A DNA stretch of 64,000 nt from Vibrio proteolyticus NBRC 13287 (GCF_000467125.1 NZ_BATJ01000020.1:1-64000), one strand, 5' to 3'; positions 31,982 to 41,712 are shown, numbered from the stretch's first letter. The notes: generated by a model from the sequence alone, not told the origin. Program-made: numbers and translations.

Positions 31982-32056
31982 ATAAATCACTGGCTGTAAC
32001 AATACCTCTTCGACATCCTCGGAGTTAAGGTATTGATATTTCAGGGGGTTATAAAA

Positions 32057-32082
32057 CGAAAAAAGACGTCCGAGGACGTCTT
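32057..32082 (-). terminator. terminator after tRNA-Leu
   Basis: AAGACGTCC and GGACGTCTT form a perfect 9-bp stem with a 2-base gap, followed on the minus strand by a run of T residues. It stops tRNA transcription 130 bp before the integrase gene. It was brought in by the element. Confidence 0.85.
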
Positions 32083-32093
32083 CATCTTAAATA

Positions 32094-32178
32094 TGGTACC
32101 GGTGGGCGGACTTGAACCGCCACGCCCGAAGGCAACGGATTTTGAATCCGTCGTGTATACCAATTTCACCACACCGGC
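32094..32178 (-). tRNA. tRNA-Leu (anticodon CAA)
   Basis: An 85-nt minus-strand tRNA with encoded CCA. The acceptor stem is GCCGGTG/CACCGGT (G1-U72 wobble) with discriminator A. The anticodon loop is TTCAAAA, flanked by ACGGA/TCCGT, giving CAA, which reads UUG. The long variable arm (TTGCCTTCGGGCG) is typical of Leu tRNAs, and the T-arm is GGCGG-TTCAAGT-CCGCC. The T-arm carries the att core, and integration has restored an intact gene. Confidence 0.95.
32101..32115. repeat. right attachment repeat (attR core) in tRNA-Leu
   Basis: GGTGGGCGGACTTGA, identical to 12883-12897. It covers the 3' half of the T-arm and part of the acceptor stem of the tRNA. Confidence 0.85.
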
Positions 32179-32209
32179 ATCTTGAGGCTATTGCCTTTCG
32201 ATGGATGGC

Positions 32210-32237
32210 ATTATACGTAACTCCGGAGCGTGCGCAA
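32210..32237 (-). promoter_or_regulatory. tRNA-Leu promoter
   Basis: On the minus strand TTGCGC (32232-32237), 16 bp, TATAAT (32210-32215) and a GC-containing discriminator GCCATCC. It lies about 30 bp upstream of the tRNA 5' end. The rest of 32238-32441 holds the leader of the DUF2254 gene, with no other feature seen. Confidence 0.8.
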
Positions 32238-32441
32238 CAAGAAAAGCAAGGATTTCAACTCGTTTGCCGATAATTTCGCCATAAGTTCGAATTTCCTCAC
32301 TCATTGGCCTCCTTTTCCGTCGCCGCTTATCACTTTTCCCCGCCGCATCACACAGTTACCAAACGTTTCATCTAAGCTAAACAAAGCGTTCTCAGCAGAT
32401 AGCGCTTGGAGATAAAACGAATAATTGACAGGAGTACGCCA

Positions 32442-33710
32442 ATGATGGTGTCAAAGTGGCAGTGGTTACTGAATCAGATGACGCGTAAATTGTGGTTTCG
32501 TACCTCATTGTTTGCTTTATTGGCTGTGCTGACCGCCCTGCTATCGCTAGCTCTGAATCAGGTGCTGACCCTACCCGCCGCGATGACGGTTAATATTGAT
32601 CTGCTGGAAAACATTCTCAATATTCTGGCGACCAGTATGTTGGCTGTGACCACTTTCTCGCTCAATATTATGGTCTCCGCGTACAGCGCGGCCAGCGCGG
32701 GGGTCACCCCCAGAGCGACGCGTTTACTGATGGAAGACAGCACCACACAAAATGCGCTGGCGACATTTCTCGGTTCGTTTCTGTTCAGTCTGGTTGGCAT
32801 TATCGCACTGGGCATTGGCGCCTACCATCAACAAGGACGAATCTATCTGTTTGTCGTCACTATGGCGGTCATCGTGATGATCATCCTGACTTTACTGCGC
32901 TGGATACAGCACCTTTCGGTGTTGGGCCGGGTCAACGAAACCACCGCAAAAGTGGAGCAGGCCCTGCGCGACGCGATCCAAAAACGCGGGGCAGCACCTT
33001 GGTTGGGCGGTCACCCCTGGAGCCACCCTGAGCACAAGCCGCGAAACAGTCCCCCCCTGTGCAGCGAGGCGATCGGCTACCTTCAGCACGTCGATATGCG
33101 TCACCTCAACGACCTCGCCGAGCATCATGACTGCACAATTTATCTGGCCAGACAACCTGGCAGCTTTGTGTACCTCGGACAACCGCTGGCCTGGATTTGT
33201 GGTTCAGCGCCCGACAGCGAAGACATGCTTTCTGCCTTCAGCGTGCGCAGCGAACGCTCCTATGATCAGGATCCACGTTTCGGTTTGGTGGTACTGGCGG
33301 AGATTGCATCCCGGGCGCTGTCACCGGCGGTTAATGACAGCGGTACTGCGATTGATGTAATGGGCCGAGCGGTGCGTGCGCTGGCACTGTGGGGGGAGTT
33401 GCAAGATCAGCCTCCGCAAACGATCCGGTTCCCACGTCTCTATGTACCCGCGCTCAGTAACCAGGATCTGTTTGATGATATTTTTCTGCCCATTGCTCAT
33501 GATGGTTGTGAACAACTCCCCATTCAGATTCGTTTGCAGAAATCGTTGCTGGCGCTGGCGAGTATGCAACCAGCACGCTTCGCTCAGCCCGCGCTACGCT
33601 TGTCGGAAAAAGCCCTCGAACTGGCCTTGCCTCAACATTACACCGAAGATGAGAAACACCTGCTTGCCGAACTGTCGCACCAGATCACAGCACAGACTCG
33701 GCGGGGGTAA
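32442..33710 (+). CDS. DUF2254 membrane protein
   Basis: A 422-residue predicted inner-membrane protein. Four hydrophobic segments lie in the first 150 residues (LWFRTSLFALLAVLTALLSL; TSMLAVTTFSLNIMVSAYSA; FLGSFLFSLVGIIALGIGAY; YLFVVTMAVIVMIILTLLRW), then a soluble region with the typical AEHHDCTIYLARQPGSFVYL and ALSPAVNDSGTAIDV motifs. Function is unknown across the family. The start at 32442 has an AGGAG site; an earlier in-frame ATG at 32406 lacks one. Confidence 0.85.
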   Translation: MMVSKWQWLLNQMTRKLWFRTSLFALLAVLTALLSLALNQVLTLPAAMTVNIDLLENILNILATSMLAVTTFSLNIMVSAYSAASAGVTPRATRLLMEDSTTQNALATFLGSFLFSLVGIIALGIGAYHQQGRIYLFVVTMAVIVMIILTLLRWIQHLSVLGRVNETTAKVEQALRDAIQKRGAAPWLGGHPWSHPEHKPRNSPPLCSEAIGYLQHVDMRHLNDLAEHHDCTIYLARQPGSFVYLGQPLAWICGSAPDSEDMLSAFSVRSERSYDQDPRFGLVVLAEIASRALSPAVNDSGTAIDVMGRAVRALALWGELQDQPPQTIRFPRLYVPALSNQDLFDDIFLPIAHDGCEQLPIQIRLQKSLLALASMQPARFAQPALRLSEKALELALPQHYTEDEKHLLAELSHQITAQTRRG

Positions 33711-33817
33711 ATCTGTGATAGCCACGACATAAATACCGGTCACTTAACGCGGACACTTTTCTCCCTCTGATGAGCACTATATTCTGACGCCCAAATTTTC
33801 TGGTACGACACGAATTT

Positions 33818-34294
33818 ATGACTCCTTCTCAAACCTTGCCACCTGCGGGCTTTTTCCGCCGTCTGGCGGCGCTGTTTTACGATGCGCTGATTGTGATTGC
33901 GATTGAAATGATCGCGGGCGGTATCGTGATTGCGATCCTTGAAGCCTTGTTCGCGGCGGGCCTTATCACCTATGGCAACTATGTGGATGTCAGCGATCTA
34001 TTGACGAATCATCCGCTCTGGAGCCCGCTGTACAGTCTGTACCTGGTATTAACCGGGTGCTACTTCTTTATTTTCTTCTGGACTCGAGCCGGACAGACGC
34101 TCGGGATGCGAGCCTGGAAACTGCGAATCCAAAACGAAGATGGCAGCGCGATCCGCTGGACACAGGCTGTGCTGCGACTGGCGGTGGCGGGCTTCGGGTT
34201 AGCGAACATTATGGCGCTGGTTGACCCGAAAAAACGCGGACTGCACGATCTGGTGGCGAAAACGCAGGTCGTGGTTCTGCCCAAAGCCAACTGA
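33818..34294 (+). CDS. RDD-family membrane protein
   Basis: A 158-residue inner-membrane protein of the RDD family, with the signature Arg in FFRRLAALFYDAL and three hydrophobic segments (about 15-45, 65-85, 115-135). The cytoplasmic loop GQTLGMRAWKLRIQNEDGSA and the end DPKKRGLHDLVAKTQVV are typical. Family function is unclear (some members affect Na+ transport). It is convergent with lptG and shares a terminator with it. Confidence 0.88.
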   Translation: MTPSQTLPPAGFFRRLAALFYDALIVIAIEMIAGGIVIAILEALFAAGLITYGNYVDVSDLLTNHPLWSPLYSLYLVLTGCYFFIFFWTRAGQTLGMRAWKLRIQNEDGSAIRWTQAVLRLAVAGFGLANIMALVDPKKRGLHDLVAKTQVVVLPKAN

Positions 34295-34305
34295 GCGATA
34301 CAAAA

Positions 34306-34330
34306 AAGGAAGGCTGGCGCCTTCCTTTTC
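34306..34330. terminator. bidirectional terminator between RDD gene and lptG
   Basis: AAGGAAGGC and GCCTTCCTT form a 9-bp stem with a 4-base loop, with A-run before and T-run after, between the two convergent genes. Confidence 0.88.
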
Positions 34331-34341
34331 TATTTGACGAT

Positions 34342-35412
34342 TTACAACTTGCGCCGCATGAGCATCACGGCAATACACAAGAACACCACACTTGGTGCAA
34401 TCGCACCCAATGCTGGTGGAATGCCATAGACCAAACTTAGCGGACCAAAGAACTCACTGGAAATGTAAAACGTAAATCCGGCAATTACCCCTGACAGAAT
34501 CCGCGCCCCCATGGTCACACTACGTAACGGACCAAAGATAAACGACAGCGCCATCAACATCATCACGGCAATCGAAAACGGCGAGGTGATCTTCCGCCAT
34601 AACGCCAGCTCGTAACGGGAAGCGTCCTGTTCTGACGCTTTCAGATAACTGACATAGTCATACAATCCTGACAACGACAGCTCTTCCGGTTTGACGGTCA
34701 CTACCGCCAGTTTATCGGGCGCCAGGGATGTCACCCAGCGGTATTCCGGTAAATTTTCTTTACTGATCACGATGTCATCGGTCATGTCCGTCAGCTGAAC
34801 ATGCTTCATTTCCCACTGATTGTCACCGATGTAATCCGCCTCGCGGGCGTATATAACGCTGAACAAATCTTTATTCTTATCAAAACGCCACATATTCAGG
34901 TTGTGGATTTTGTTTTCATCCACTTTACCAATGAAGATAAAATCATTGGCATCACGCGCCCAAACCCCGGTCCGGACCGACATCAGGCTACCACCCGAAG
35001 TGGCAAATGCCCGTAAATCACGCGCCATTTTCTGCGCTTGTGGTGCGCCCCATTCGCCAAGCAAGGTGACAAAAATCATCAGCGGCACCGCGGTTTTCAG
35101 CACCGACATACCAATATTAAGTTTGGAATACCCTGCCGCCTGCATCACCACCAGCTCTGAGCTGGACGCCAACATCCCAAGCCCGATCAACGCTCCCAGC
35201 AGAGCGGCCATTGGGAAAAACATTTCGACATCACGAGGAATACTCAACACCACAAAAAACAGTGCCTGCAGTAAATCGTAGGTGCCTTGTCCAACTTTAC
35301 GCAACTGCTCGACGTATTTAATGATGGCCGACAGACCGACAAAGGTCACCAAAACCAGTGACGTGGTCGCAACAATGGTTCGGCCAATGTAAAGATCCAG
35401 AATTTTAAACAC
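34342..35412 (-). CDS. lptG: LPS export permease LptG
   Basis: A 356-residue inner-membrane protein of the YjgP/YjgQ family, with membrane helices near the N-terminus (three) and C-terminus (three) around a periplasmic beta-jellyroll domain (about 135-265). LptG with LptF forms the transmembrane part of the LptB2FG transporter that extracts LPS from the inner membrane and passes it to LptC. It is 2 bp downstream of lptF. LptD, at the other end of the bridge, is also in this window (58190-60550). Confidence 0.95.
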   Translation of the reverse strand: MFKILDLYIGRTIVATTSLVLVTFVGLSAIIKYVEQLRKVGQGTYDLLQALFFVVLSIPRDVEMFFPMAALLGALIGLGMLASSSELVVMQAAGYSKLNIGMSVLKTAVPLMIFVTLLGEWGAPQAQKMARDLRAFATSGGSLMSVRTGVWARDANDFIFIGKVDENKIHNLNMWRFDKNKDLFSVIYAREADYIGDNQWEMKHVQLTDMTDDIVISKENLPEYRWVTSLAPDKLAVVTVKPEELSLSGLYDYVSYLKASEQDASRYELALWRKITSPFSIAVMMLMALSFIFGPLRSVTMGARILSGVIAGFTFYISSEFFGPLSLVYGIPPALGAIAPSVVFLCIAVMLMRRKL

Positions 35413-35414
35413 TG

Positions 35415-36524
35415 TTAGGCTGCCTTTTTCAGTTTCTTCTGTCGTAATTTATCTTTGAATCGTCTCATTGCCACACTGTCCATGGAGTTCGCCATGACCG
35501 CGGTAATCAACAACAACAGGTTGATTGGCCACATACCCAGCCAGCCCGGAATGGCTCCGTCTTCCAGTGCCGATTTGGTTGCACTGATAGCAAGGAAGTA
35601 AGTCAGGTAGATCAAGATCGCCGGGCCCATTTTGGCGAAACGCCCCTGACGCGGGTTAACCGCAGAGAGTGGCACCACCAACATGGTCAGCAATGGAATA
35701 CACACCACCAACGAGATCCGCCATTGCAGCTCCGCCTGGGCTTCCGGGTCCGGATTTTTGATCAGCTGATGAGTTGGGATCGCTTCCCAGTCGCGGCGCT
35801 TTTTCTTCACGTCACGTTGACCAATCAAGCCTTCATACTGCTCAAAATCGGTGATCATGTACTGCACGCTGGTTGGCATTCCTTCGTAGCGGGTACCGTT
35901 AAACATGCGAATCACCTGACGCCCGTCGCTGAGCTCTTTCACCACACCGGCGTCAGAAAAGGCCACGCTCGGCGACACCGAATCACGCGGACGCAGCTGA
36001 GCCACAAACACGTTTTCCAGTTGCTTGCCTTTAATGTCATCGATGAACATCACCGACGATCCATCCGGCGTACGCTGGAACGTGCCTTTTTGCAACAGAT
36101 CCACACTGTTTTCGGAGGAAAACTCTTCCATCAGCTGCGCTTCTTTGTCCTGACTCCACGGTGACAGCCAGAACGCGTTAAATGCCGCGGCCGCACCGGT
36201 TATGATCGCCAGATACAGCGCCGCCCGGATCAGGAACTTATTGCCGATCCCCGTGGCGTTCATCACGGTAATTTCACTTTCCGCGTACAAGCGACCGAAC
36301 GTCAGCAGGATGCCAATAAACAGACTCAGTGGCAGCATGAGCAGCCCCATCGACGGCATGTTCAACCCGACGATGGACATAATCATTCGTGCAGGAATTT
36401 CACCATCCGACGCTTCCGCCAAAACCCGGATAAACTTTTGGCTTAGAAACACGAGAAACAGCACAAAGAATATCGCTAATTGGCTCTTGAGTGTCTCGCG
36501 GATCAAATATCTAACAATAATCAC
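35415..36524 (-). CDS. lptF: LPS export permease LptF
   Basis: A 369-residue YjgP-family protein starting MIIVRYLIRETLKSQLAIFF, with six membrane helices and a central periplasmic domain (about 130-265). It pairs with LptG. It is divergent from pepA across 190 bp, as in E. coli and V. cholerae. That gap holds both promoters but no other feature I can name. It ends in a basic KDKLRQKKLKKAA tail. Confidence 0.95.
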   Translation of the reverse strand: MIIVRYLIRETLKSQLAIFFVLFLVFLSQKFIRVLAEASDGEIPARMIMSIVGLNMPSMGLLMLPLSLFIGILLTFGRLYAESEITVMNATGIGNKFLIRAALYLAIITGAAAAFNAFWLSPWSQDKEAQLMEEFSSENSVDLLQKGTFQRTPDGSSVMFIDDIKGKQLENVFVAQLRPRDSVSPSVAFSDAGVVKELSDGRQVIRMFNGTRYEGMPTSVQYMITDFEQYEGLIGQRDVKKKRRDWEAIPTHQLIKNPDPEAQAELQWRISLVVCIPLLTMLVVPLSAVNPRQGRFAKMGPAILIYLTYFLAISATKSALEDGAIPGWLGMWPINLLLLITAVMANSMDSVAMRRFKDKLRQKKLKKAA

Positions 36525-36714
36525 GCTGAAATTACCTATACAAAACTTGTTTTTTTAGTCGAATCACTATAATTTCCCGTTGAACCTTTTATTTTTTAAA
36601 AATTTCACTAAGTGTTGAGGACCTTTTAAACTTAGTCCTGATTAAGGATTCAACAAGTTAAGCGTCCATTATCTAACATTTAGGTCTATTTGTCTTCAGG
36701 ATGTAGGAGTACGC

Positions 36715-38223
36715 ATGGAGTTCAGTGTAAAAAGTGGCAGTCCAGAGAAACAACGCAGTGCCTGTATCGTCGTTGGTGTCTTTGAGCCACGTCGCCTTTC
36801 TCCAGTAGCCGAACAATTAGATAAGATTAGCGATGGCTACATAAGTTCACTACTTCGTCGTGGTGATCTGGAAGGAAAACCGGGGCAGATGTTGCTGCTT
36901 CACCAAGTACCAGGCGTTCTGTCTGAACGTGTTCTGCTTGTCGGATGTGGCAAGGAGCGTGAACTTGGTGAGCGTCAGTACAAAGAAATCATTCAGAAAA
37001 CCATCAGTACGCTGAATGAAACCGGCTCGATGGAAGCGGTCTGCTTCCTGACTGAACTGCATGTGAAAGGCCGTGATACCTATTGGAAGGTCCGCCAGGC
37101 GGTGGAAGCAACCAAAGATGGCCTGTACACCTTTGATCAATTCAAAACCGTCAAACCGGAAACCCGTCGTCCGCTGCGTAAACTGGTATTTAATGTCCCG
37201 ACTCGTCGCGAACTGAGCCTGGGTGAAAAAGCGATCACGCACGGTCTGGCTATCTCATCTGGCGTGAAAGCGTGTAAAGATCTCGGTAACATGCCACCCA
37301 ACGTTGCCAACCCGGCGTATCTGGCCTCTCAGGCTCGACGTCTGGCTGACGACTACGAGACCATCACCACCAAAATCATTGGTGAGCAAGAGATGGAAAA
37401 GCTGGGTATGACGTCTTACCTGGCGGTTGGTCGTGGCTCGAAAAACGAGTCCATGATGTCGATCATCGAATACAAAGGCCACCCAGATGCGAACACCAAA
37501 CCTATCGTGTTGGTGGGTAAAGGTCTGACATTCGACTCAGGCGGTATTTCACTCAAACCCGGCGAAGGCATGGATGAGATGAAGTACGACATGTGTGGTG
37601 CAGCTTCGGTATTTGGTGCGATGAAAGCATTGGCCAAACTGAATCTGCCTTTGAACGTAGTGGGTGTCCTGGCTGGGTGTGAGAACATGCCAGGCAGCAA
37701 CGCATACCGTCCGGGTGACATTCTGACCACCATGTCCGGTCAGACTGTCGAAGTGCTCAATACGGACGCAGAAGGTCGTTTGGTCCTGTGTGATGCACTG
37801 ACCTACGTTGAGCGTTTCGAACCCGATTGTGTGGTCGACGTTGCAACGCTGACTGGCGCCTGTGTGATCGCGCTGGGTCATCACATCAGCGGGGTTCTGT
37901 CGAACCACAACCCGCTGGCGCACGAATTAGTGAATGCGTCTGAACAGGCCAGTGACCGTGCATGGCGCCTGCCAATGGCGGACGAATACCATGAACAGCT
38001 GAAGAGCCCGTTTGCGGATATGCAAAACATCGGCGGTCGTCCGGGTGGCACCATTACGGCCGGTTGCTTCCTGTCGAAGTTCACGAAAAAGTACAATTGG
38101 GCGCACCTGGATATCGCCGGTACGGCGTGGAAATCTGGCGCAGCGAAAGGCTCAACTGGCCGACCAGTCTCGATGCTTGTCCAGTTCCTCCTGAACCGCA
38201 GCGGCCAAGAGACAGAAGAATAA
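36715..38223 (+). CDS. pepA: leucyl aminopeptidase A
   Basis: A 502-residue M17 aminopeptidase. The C-terminal catalytic domain has the two-metal motif NTDAEGRLVLCDAL and the VGKGLTFDSGGISLKPGEGM segment. The N-terminal domain binds DNA. In E. coli PepA also represses carAB and serves as accessory factor in Xer recombination at cer. The length matches E. coli PepA (503). Its terminator follows and holC is next. Confidence 0.97.
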   Translation: MEFSVKSGSPEKQRSACIVVGVFEPRRLSPVAEQLDKISDGYISSLLRRGDLEGKPGQMLLLHQVPGVLSERVLLVGCGKERELGERQYKEIIQKTISTLNETGSMEAVCFLTELHVKGRDTYWKVRQAVEATKDGLYTFDQFKTVKPETRRPLRKLVFNVPTRRELSLGEKAITHGLAISSGVKACKDLGNMPPNVANPAYLASQARRLADDYETITTKIIGEQEMEKLGMTSYLAVGRGSKNESMMSIIEYKGHPDANTKPIVLVGKGLTFDSGGISLKPGEGMDEMKYDMCGAASVFGAMKALAKLNLPLNVVGVLAGCENMPGSNAYRPGDILTTMSGQTVEVLNTDAEGRLVLCDALTYVERFEPDCVVDVATLTGACVIALGHHISGVLSNHNPLAHELVNASEQASDRAWRLPMADEYHEQLKSPFADMQNIGGRPGGTITAGCFLSKFTKKYNWAHLDIAGTAWKSGAAKGSTGRPVSMLVQFLLNRSGQETEE

Positions 38224-38238
38224 TTTCTGCAAACATCC

Positions 38239-38263
38239 AAAAGGGCCGTCAGGCCCTTTTTTA
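38239..38263 (+). terminator. terminator after pepA
   Basis: AAAAGGGCC and GGCCCTTTTT form a strong stem with a 4-base loop and T-run, 15 bp after the pepA stop and before holC. Confidence 0.88.
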
Positions 38264-38291
38264 ATACCACTTTCACCACGACGAAAACACA

Positions 38292-38741
38292 ATGCAAACG
38301 GCAACCTTTTACATCGTTAAAGACGGCAGCCCGCAAGCCGAGCCCGCTGGCTTTATACCGTATGTGGTTTTTCTGGCTCACCACTTTGCCAAGCAAGGGG
38401 CTAAGGTCTACCTCAACTGTCACAATAAAATTCATGCTGAACAGCTGGCCGAAGCGTTCTGGCAAGTTGAGCCGGATCAGTTCGTCGCGCACAATCTGGT
38501 GGGGGAAGGCCCGAAATACGCCACCGCGATCGAAATCGGATTTCAAGGTGTTCGCCCGAGCTGGAACCGCCAGTTGGTGATTAATCTGGCCGATAATGAG
38601 ACAACCTTTGCGAACAAGTTTGCCGAAGTGGTAGACTTCGTCCCCTGCGAGGAAAAAGCGAAGCAGCTCGCAAGAGAAAGGTATAAACTTTACCGTCAGG
38701 CTGGCTACCAGTTGCAGACGGTCGAAATACAACACCCATAA
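38292..38741 (+). CDS. holC: DNA polymerase III chi subunit
   Basis: A 149-residue HolC protein (MQTATFYIVKDGSPQAEPAG, then LAEAFWQVEPDQFVAHNLVG). Chi with psi links the clamp loader to single-strand-binding protein at the replication fork. Size and the pepA-holC-valS order match E. coli. A small 6-bp hairpin (38763-38778) lies in the 95-bp gap before valS. Confidence 0.95.
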   Translation: MQTATFYIVKDGSPQAEPAGFIPYVVFLAHHFAKQGAKVYLNCHNKIHAEQLAEAFWQVEPDQFVAHNLVGEGPKYATAIEIGFQGVRPSWNRQLVINLADNETTFANKFAEVVDFVPCEEKAKQLARERYKLYRQAGYQLQTVEIQHP

Positions 38742-38836
38742 CGGTCAATCCTTATAGTTAAGCTCTCTCTTCAGAGAGTTCACTTATAGAGATTGACCAC
38801 TGATTTAAACCATCAACGTATCCATTTAAGAGCGCT

Positions 38837-41695
38837 ATGGAAAAGACATACAACCCAACTTCAATCGAACAAGCTCTGTATCAGACTTGGGAAGAGAAAG
38901 GCTACTTTAAGCCACACGGTGACACGACTAAAGAATCATACAGCATCATGATCCCGCCACCGAACGTCACTGGTAGCCTGCACATGGGCCACGCGTTCCA
39001 GGATTCCATCATGGATACACTGATCCGTGCTGAGCGTATGAAGGGTAAAAACACCCTTTGGCAAGTGGGTACCGACCACGCGGGCATCGCAACTCAGATG
39101 GTGGTTGAGCGTAAGATCGCAGCAGAAGAAGGCAAAACCAAGCACGATTACGGCCGTGATGCGTTCATCGACAAGATCTGGGAATGGAAAGGCCAGTCTG
39201 GCGGCACCATTACCAAACAGCTGCGTCGTCTGGGTGCCTCGGTCGACTGGGATCGTGAACGTTTCACCATGGACGATGGCTTGTCTAACGCGGTTCAGGA
39301 AGTGTTCGTGCGTCTGTACGAAGACGATCTGATCTATCGCGGTAAGCGTCTGGTGAACTGGGATCCAAAACTGCACACAGCGATCTCGGACCTGGAAGTT
39401 GAAAACAAAGACAAAAAAGGCCACATGTGGCATTTCCGCTACCCGCTAGCCGACGGTGTGAAAACCGCCGACGGCAAAGACTACATCGTTGTAGCGACGA
39501 CCCGCCCTGAAACCATGCTGGGCGACACCGGTGTGGCGGTTAACCCAGAAGATCCTCGTTACAAAGATCTGATCGGTAAAGAAATCCTGCTTCCTGTCGT
39601 TGACCGTCGTATCCCTATCGTGGGTGACGAGCACGCAGATATGGAAAAAGGTACTGGCTGTGTGAAAATCACGCCAGCGCACGATTTCAACGACTACGAA
39701 GTCGGTAAGCGCCACCAGCTACCAATGATCAACATCCTGACGTTTGACGCGAACATTCGTGACACGGCTGAAGTGTTTAACACCAACGGCGAAGCAAGCG
39801 ATGCTTACTCCACCGAGATTCCAGCCAAATACCAAACTATGGAGCGTTTTGCGGCGCGTAAAGCGATCGTGGCAGAATTTGAAGAACTTGGCCTGCTGGA
39901 CGAAATCAAAGACCACGACCTAACCGTTCCTTACGGTGACCGTGGTGGCGTGGTTATCGAACCGATGCTGACTGACCAATGGTATGTACGTACTGCCCCA
40001 CTTGCAGAGACAGCAACCAAAGCGGTGGAAGACGGCGAAATCCAGTTCGTACCTAAGCAATACGAAAACATGTACTTCTCTTGGATGCGCGACATTCAAG
40101 ACTGGTGTATCTCTCGTCAGCTTTGGTGGGGTCACCGCATCCCGGCATGGTACGACAACGACGGCAACGTCTACGTAGGTCGCACAGAAGAAGAAGTTCG
40201 TGCTAACAACAACCTAGCGCCAGTTGTGGTTCTACGCCAAGACGACGACGTACTGGATACCTGGTTCTCTTCAGCGTTATGGACGTTCGGTACGCAAGGT
40301 TGGCCAGAGAACACTGACGATCTGAAAACCTTCCATCCTTCAGACGTACTAGTCACTGGTTTCGACATCATCTTCTTCTGGGTTGCTCGTATGATCATGA
40401 TGACGATGCACTTCTGTAAGGATGAAAACGGCAAGCCGCAGGTACCATTTAAGACAGTTTACGTGACCGGTCTGATCCGTGACGAAAACGGCGACAAAAT
40501 GTCGAAGTCAAAAGGTAATGTCCTTGACCCAATCGATATGATTGATGGCATCGATCTGGAATCTCTGGTTGAGAAGCGCACCGGTAACATGATGCAGCCT
40601 CAACTTGCGGCGAAGATCGAAAAGAACACACGTAAGACGTTTGAAAATGGTATCGAAGCCTACGGCACTGACGCGCTGCGTTTCACTCTGGCCGCGATGG
40701 CATCAACCGGTCGCGACATCAACTGGGATATGAAGCGCCTGGAAGGTTACCGTAACTTCTGTAACAAGCTTTGGAACGCTAGCCGCTACGTGCTGATGAA
40801 CACCGAAGAGCAGGATTGTGGCTTTAACGGTGGCAAGATCGAATATTCACTGGCTGATAAGTGGATCGAGTCTCAGTTTGAACTGGCAGCCAAAGACTTT
40901 AACCATCATCTGGACAACTTCCGTCTCGATATGGCATCGAACACCCTCTACGAGTTTATCTGGAACCAATTCTGTGACTGGTATCTGGAACTGACCAAGC
41001 CTGTGCTTTGGAAAGGTTCGGAAGCGCAGCAACGCGGCACACGTCGCACGCTCATCACAGTACTTGAGAAAACGCTGCGCCTGGCGCATCCGGTGATCCC
41101 ATACATCACCGAAACCATTTGGCAGAGCGTGAAACCATTGGTAGACGGCGTTGAAGGTAACACCATCATGCTGCAAGCCCTGCCTCAGTACAATGAAGCG
41201 AACTTCCACCAAGAAGCACTCGATGACATCGAATGGGTGAAGTCTTTCATTACCAGTATTCGTAACCTGCGTGCAGAATACGACATCAACCCGGGCAAAC
41301 CACTGGAAGTGATGCTCAAAGCCGCCAGCGAGAAAGACGCAGTGCGCCTGGAAGCCAACAAACAAGTATTGGTTTCTCTGGCGAAGCTTGAGTCTGTGCG
41401 CGTGCTCGCCGCCGGTGAAGAGATGCCAGCGTGTGCCACTGCACTGGTAGCGAAGTCTGAACTGATGATCCCAATGGCGGGCTTGATCGACAAAGACGCC
41501 GAACTGGCTCGTCTGGATGGCGAAATCAAGAAAACCGAAGGTGAAATCAAGCGTCTGGAAGGCAAGCTGAACAACGAAGGCTTTGTCGCTAAAGCGCCGG
41601 AAGCGGTCGTTGCGAAAGAGCGCGAGAAGCTGGACGGTTACAAAGAAACGCTGGTGAAACTGGCCGAGCAAAAGACCACCATCGCCGCGCTGTAA
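38837..41695 (+). CDS. valS: valyl-tRNA synthetase
   Basis: A 952-residue class I synthetase with PPNVTGSLHMGHAFQ (HIGH motif, about 42-53) and KMSKSKGNV (about 553-561). The editing domain lies between them, the anticodon-binding domain after them, and a C-terminal coiled coil (about 885-950) ends the protein. It charges tRNA-Val in the cytosol. Length matches E. coli ValS (951). No leader peptide or T-box is seen upstream. Confidence 0.98.
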   Translation: MEKTYNPTSIEQALYQTWEEKGYFKPHGDTTKESYSIMIPPPNVTGSLHMGHAFQDSIMDTLIRAERMKGKNTLWQVGTDHAGIATQMVVERKIAAEEGKTKHDYGRDAFIDKIWEWKGQSGGTITKQLRRLGASVDWDRERFTMDDGLSNAVQEVFVRLYEDDLIYRGKRLVNWDPKLHTAISDLEVENKDKKGHMWHFRYPLADGVKTADGKDYIVVATTRPETMLGDTGVAVNPEDPRYKDLIGKEILLPVVDRRIPIVGDEHADMEKGTGCVKITPAHDFNDYEVGKRHQLPMINILTFDANIRDTAEVFNTNGEASDAYSTEIPAKYQTMERFAARKAIVAEFEELGLLDEIKDHDLTVPYGDRGGVVIEPMLTDQWYVRTAPLAETATKAVEDGEIQFVPKQYENMYFSWMRDIQDWCISRQLWWGHRIPAWYDNDGNVYVGRTEEEVRANNNLAPVVVLRQDDDVLDTWFSSALWTFGTQGWPENTDDLKTFHPSDVLVTGFDIIFFWVARMIMMTMHFCKDENGKPQVPFKTVYVTGLIRDENGDKMSKSKGNVLDPIDMIDGIDLESLVEKRTGNMMQPQLAAKIEKNTRKTFENGIEAYGTDALRFTLAAMASTGRDINWDMKRLEGYRNFCNKLWNASRYVLMNTEEQDCGFNGGKIEYSLADKWIESQFELAAKDFNHHLDNFRLDMASNTLYEFIWNQFCDWYLELTKPVLWKGSEAQQRGTRRTLITVLEKTLRLAHPVIPYITETIWQSVKPLVDGVEGNTIMLQALPQYNEANFHQEALDDIEWVKSFITSIRNLRAEYDINPGKPLEVMLKAASEKDAVRLEANKQVLVSLAKLESVRVLAAGEEMPACATALVAKSELMIPMAGLIDKDAELARLDGEIKKTEGEIKRLEGKLNNEGFVAKAPEAVVAKEREKLDGYKETLVKLAEQKTTIAAL

Positions 41696-41712
41696 CGCGG
41701 AGACAGGCACCC

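Larger units (their letters stand above)
12883..32115. mobile_element. 19.2 kb integrated element in tRNA-Leu(CAA): satellite-like or decayed prophage
   Basis: The element is bounded by a 15-bp direct repeat that belongs to the T-arm of tRNA-Leu, and has matching GGGTTAC arm-type repeats inside both ends. A P4-type integrase lies next to the intact tRNA. The DNA is visibly more A/T-rich than both flanks. Cargo: XRE-ImmA, an IS, a xis-int module, Q, Rha, a TerS-like gene, replication-like genes under a c4-type RNA, a P22-like ejection cassette, BRO and AlpA. No capsid, portal, TerL, tail or lysis gene is visible, so it cannot form particles on its own. Confidence 0.88.

Noticed and set aside
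12883..32115. A complete, inducible prophage
   Set aside because: No portal, capsid, TerL, tail or lysis gene could be found on either strand.
32406..32441. Earlier start for the DUF2254 gene
   Set aside because: No ribosome site; the ATG at 32442 has AGGAG at proper distance.
38763..38778. Terminator or valine leader before valS
   Set aside because: Only a 6-bp stem without a T-run, and no leader frame with Val codons.
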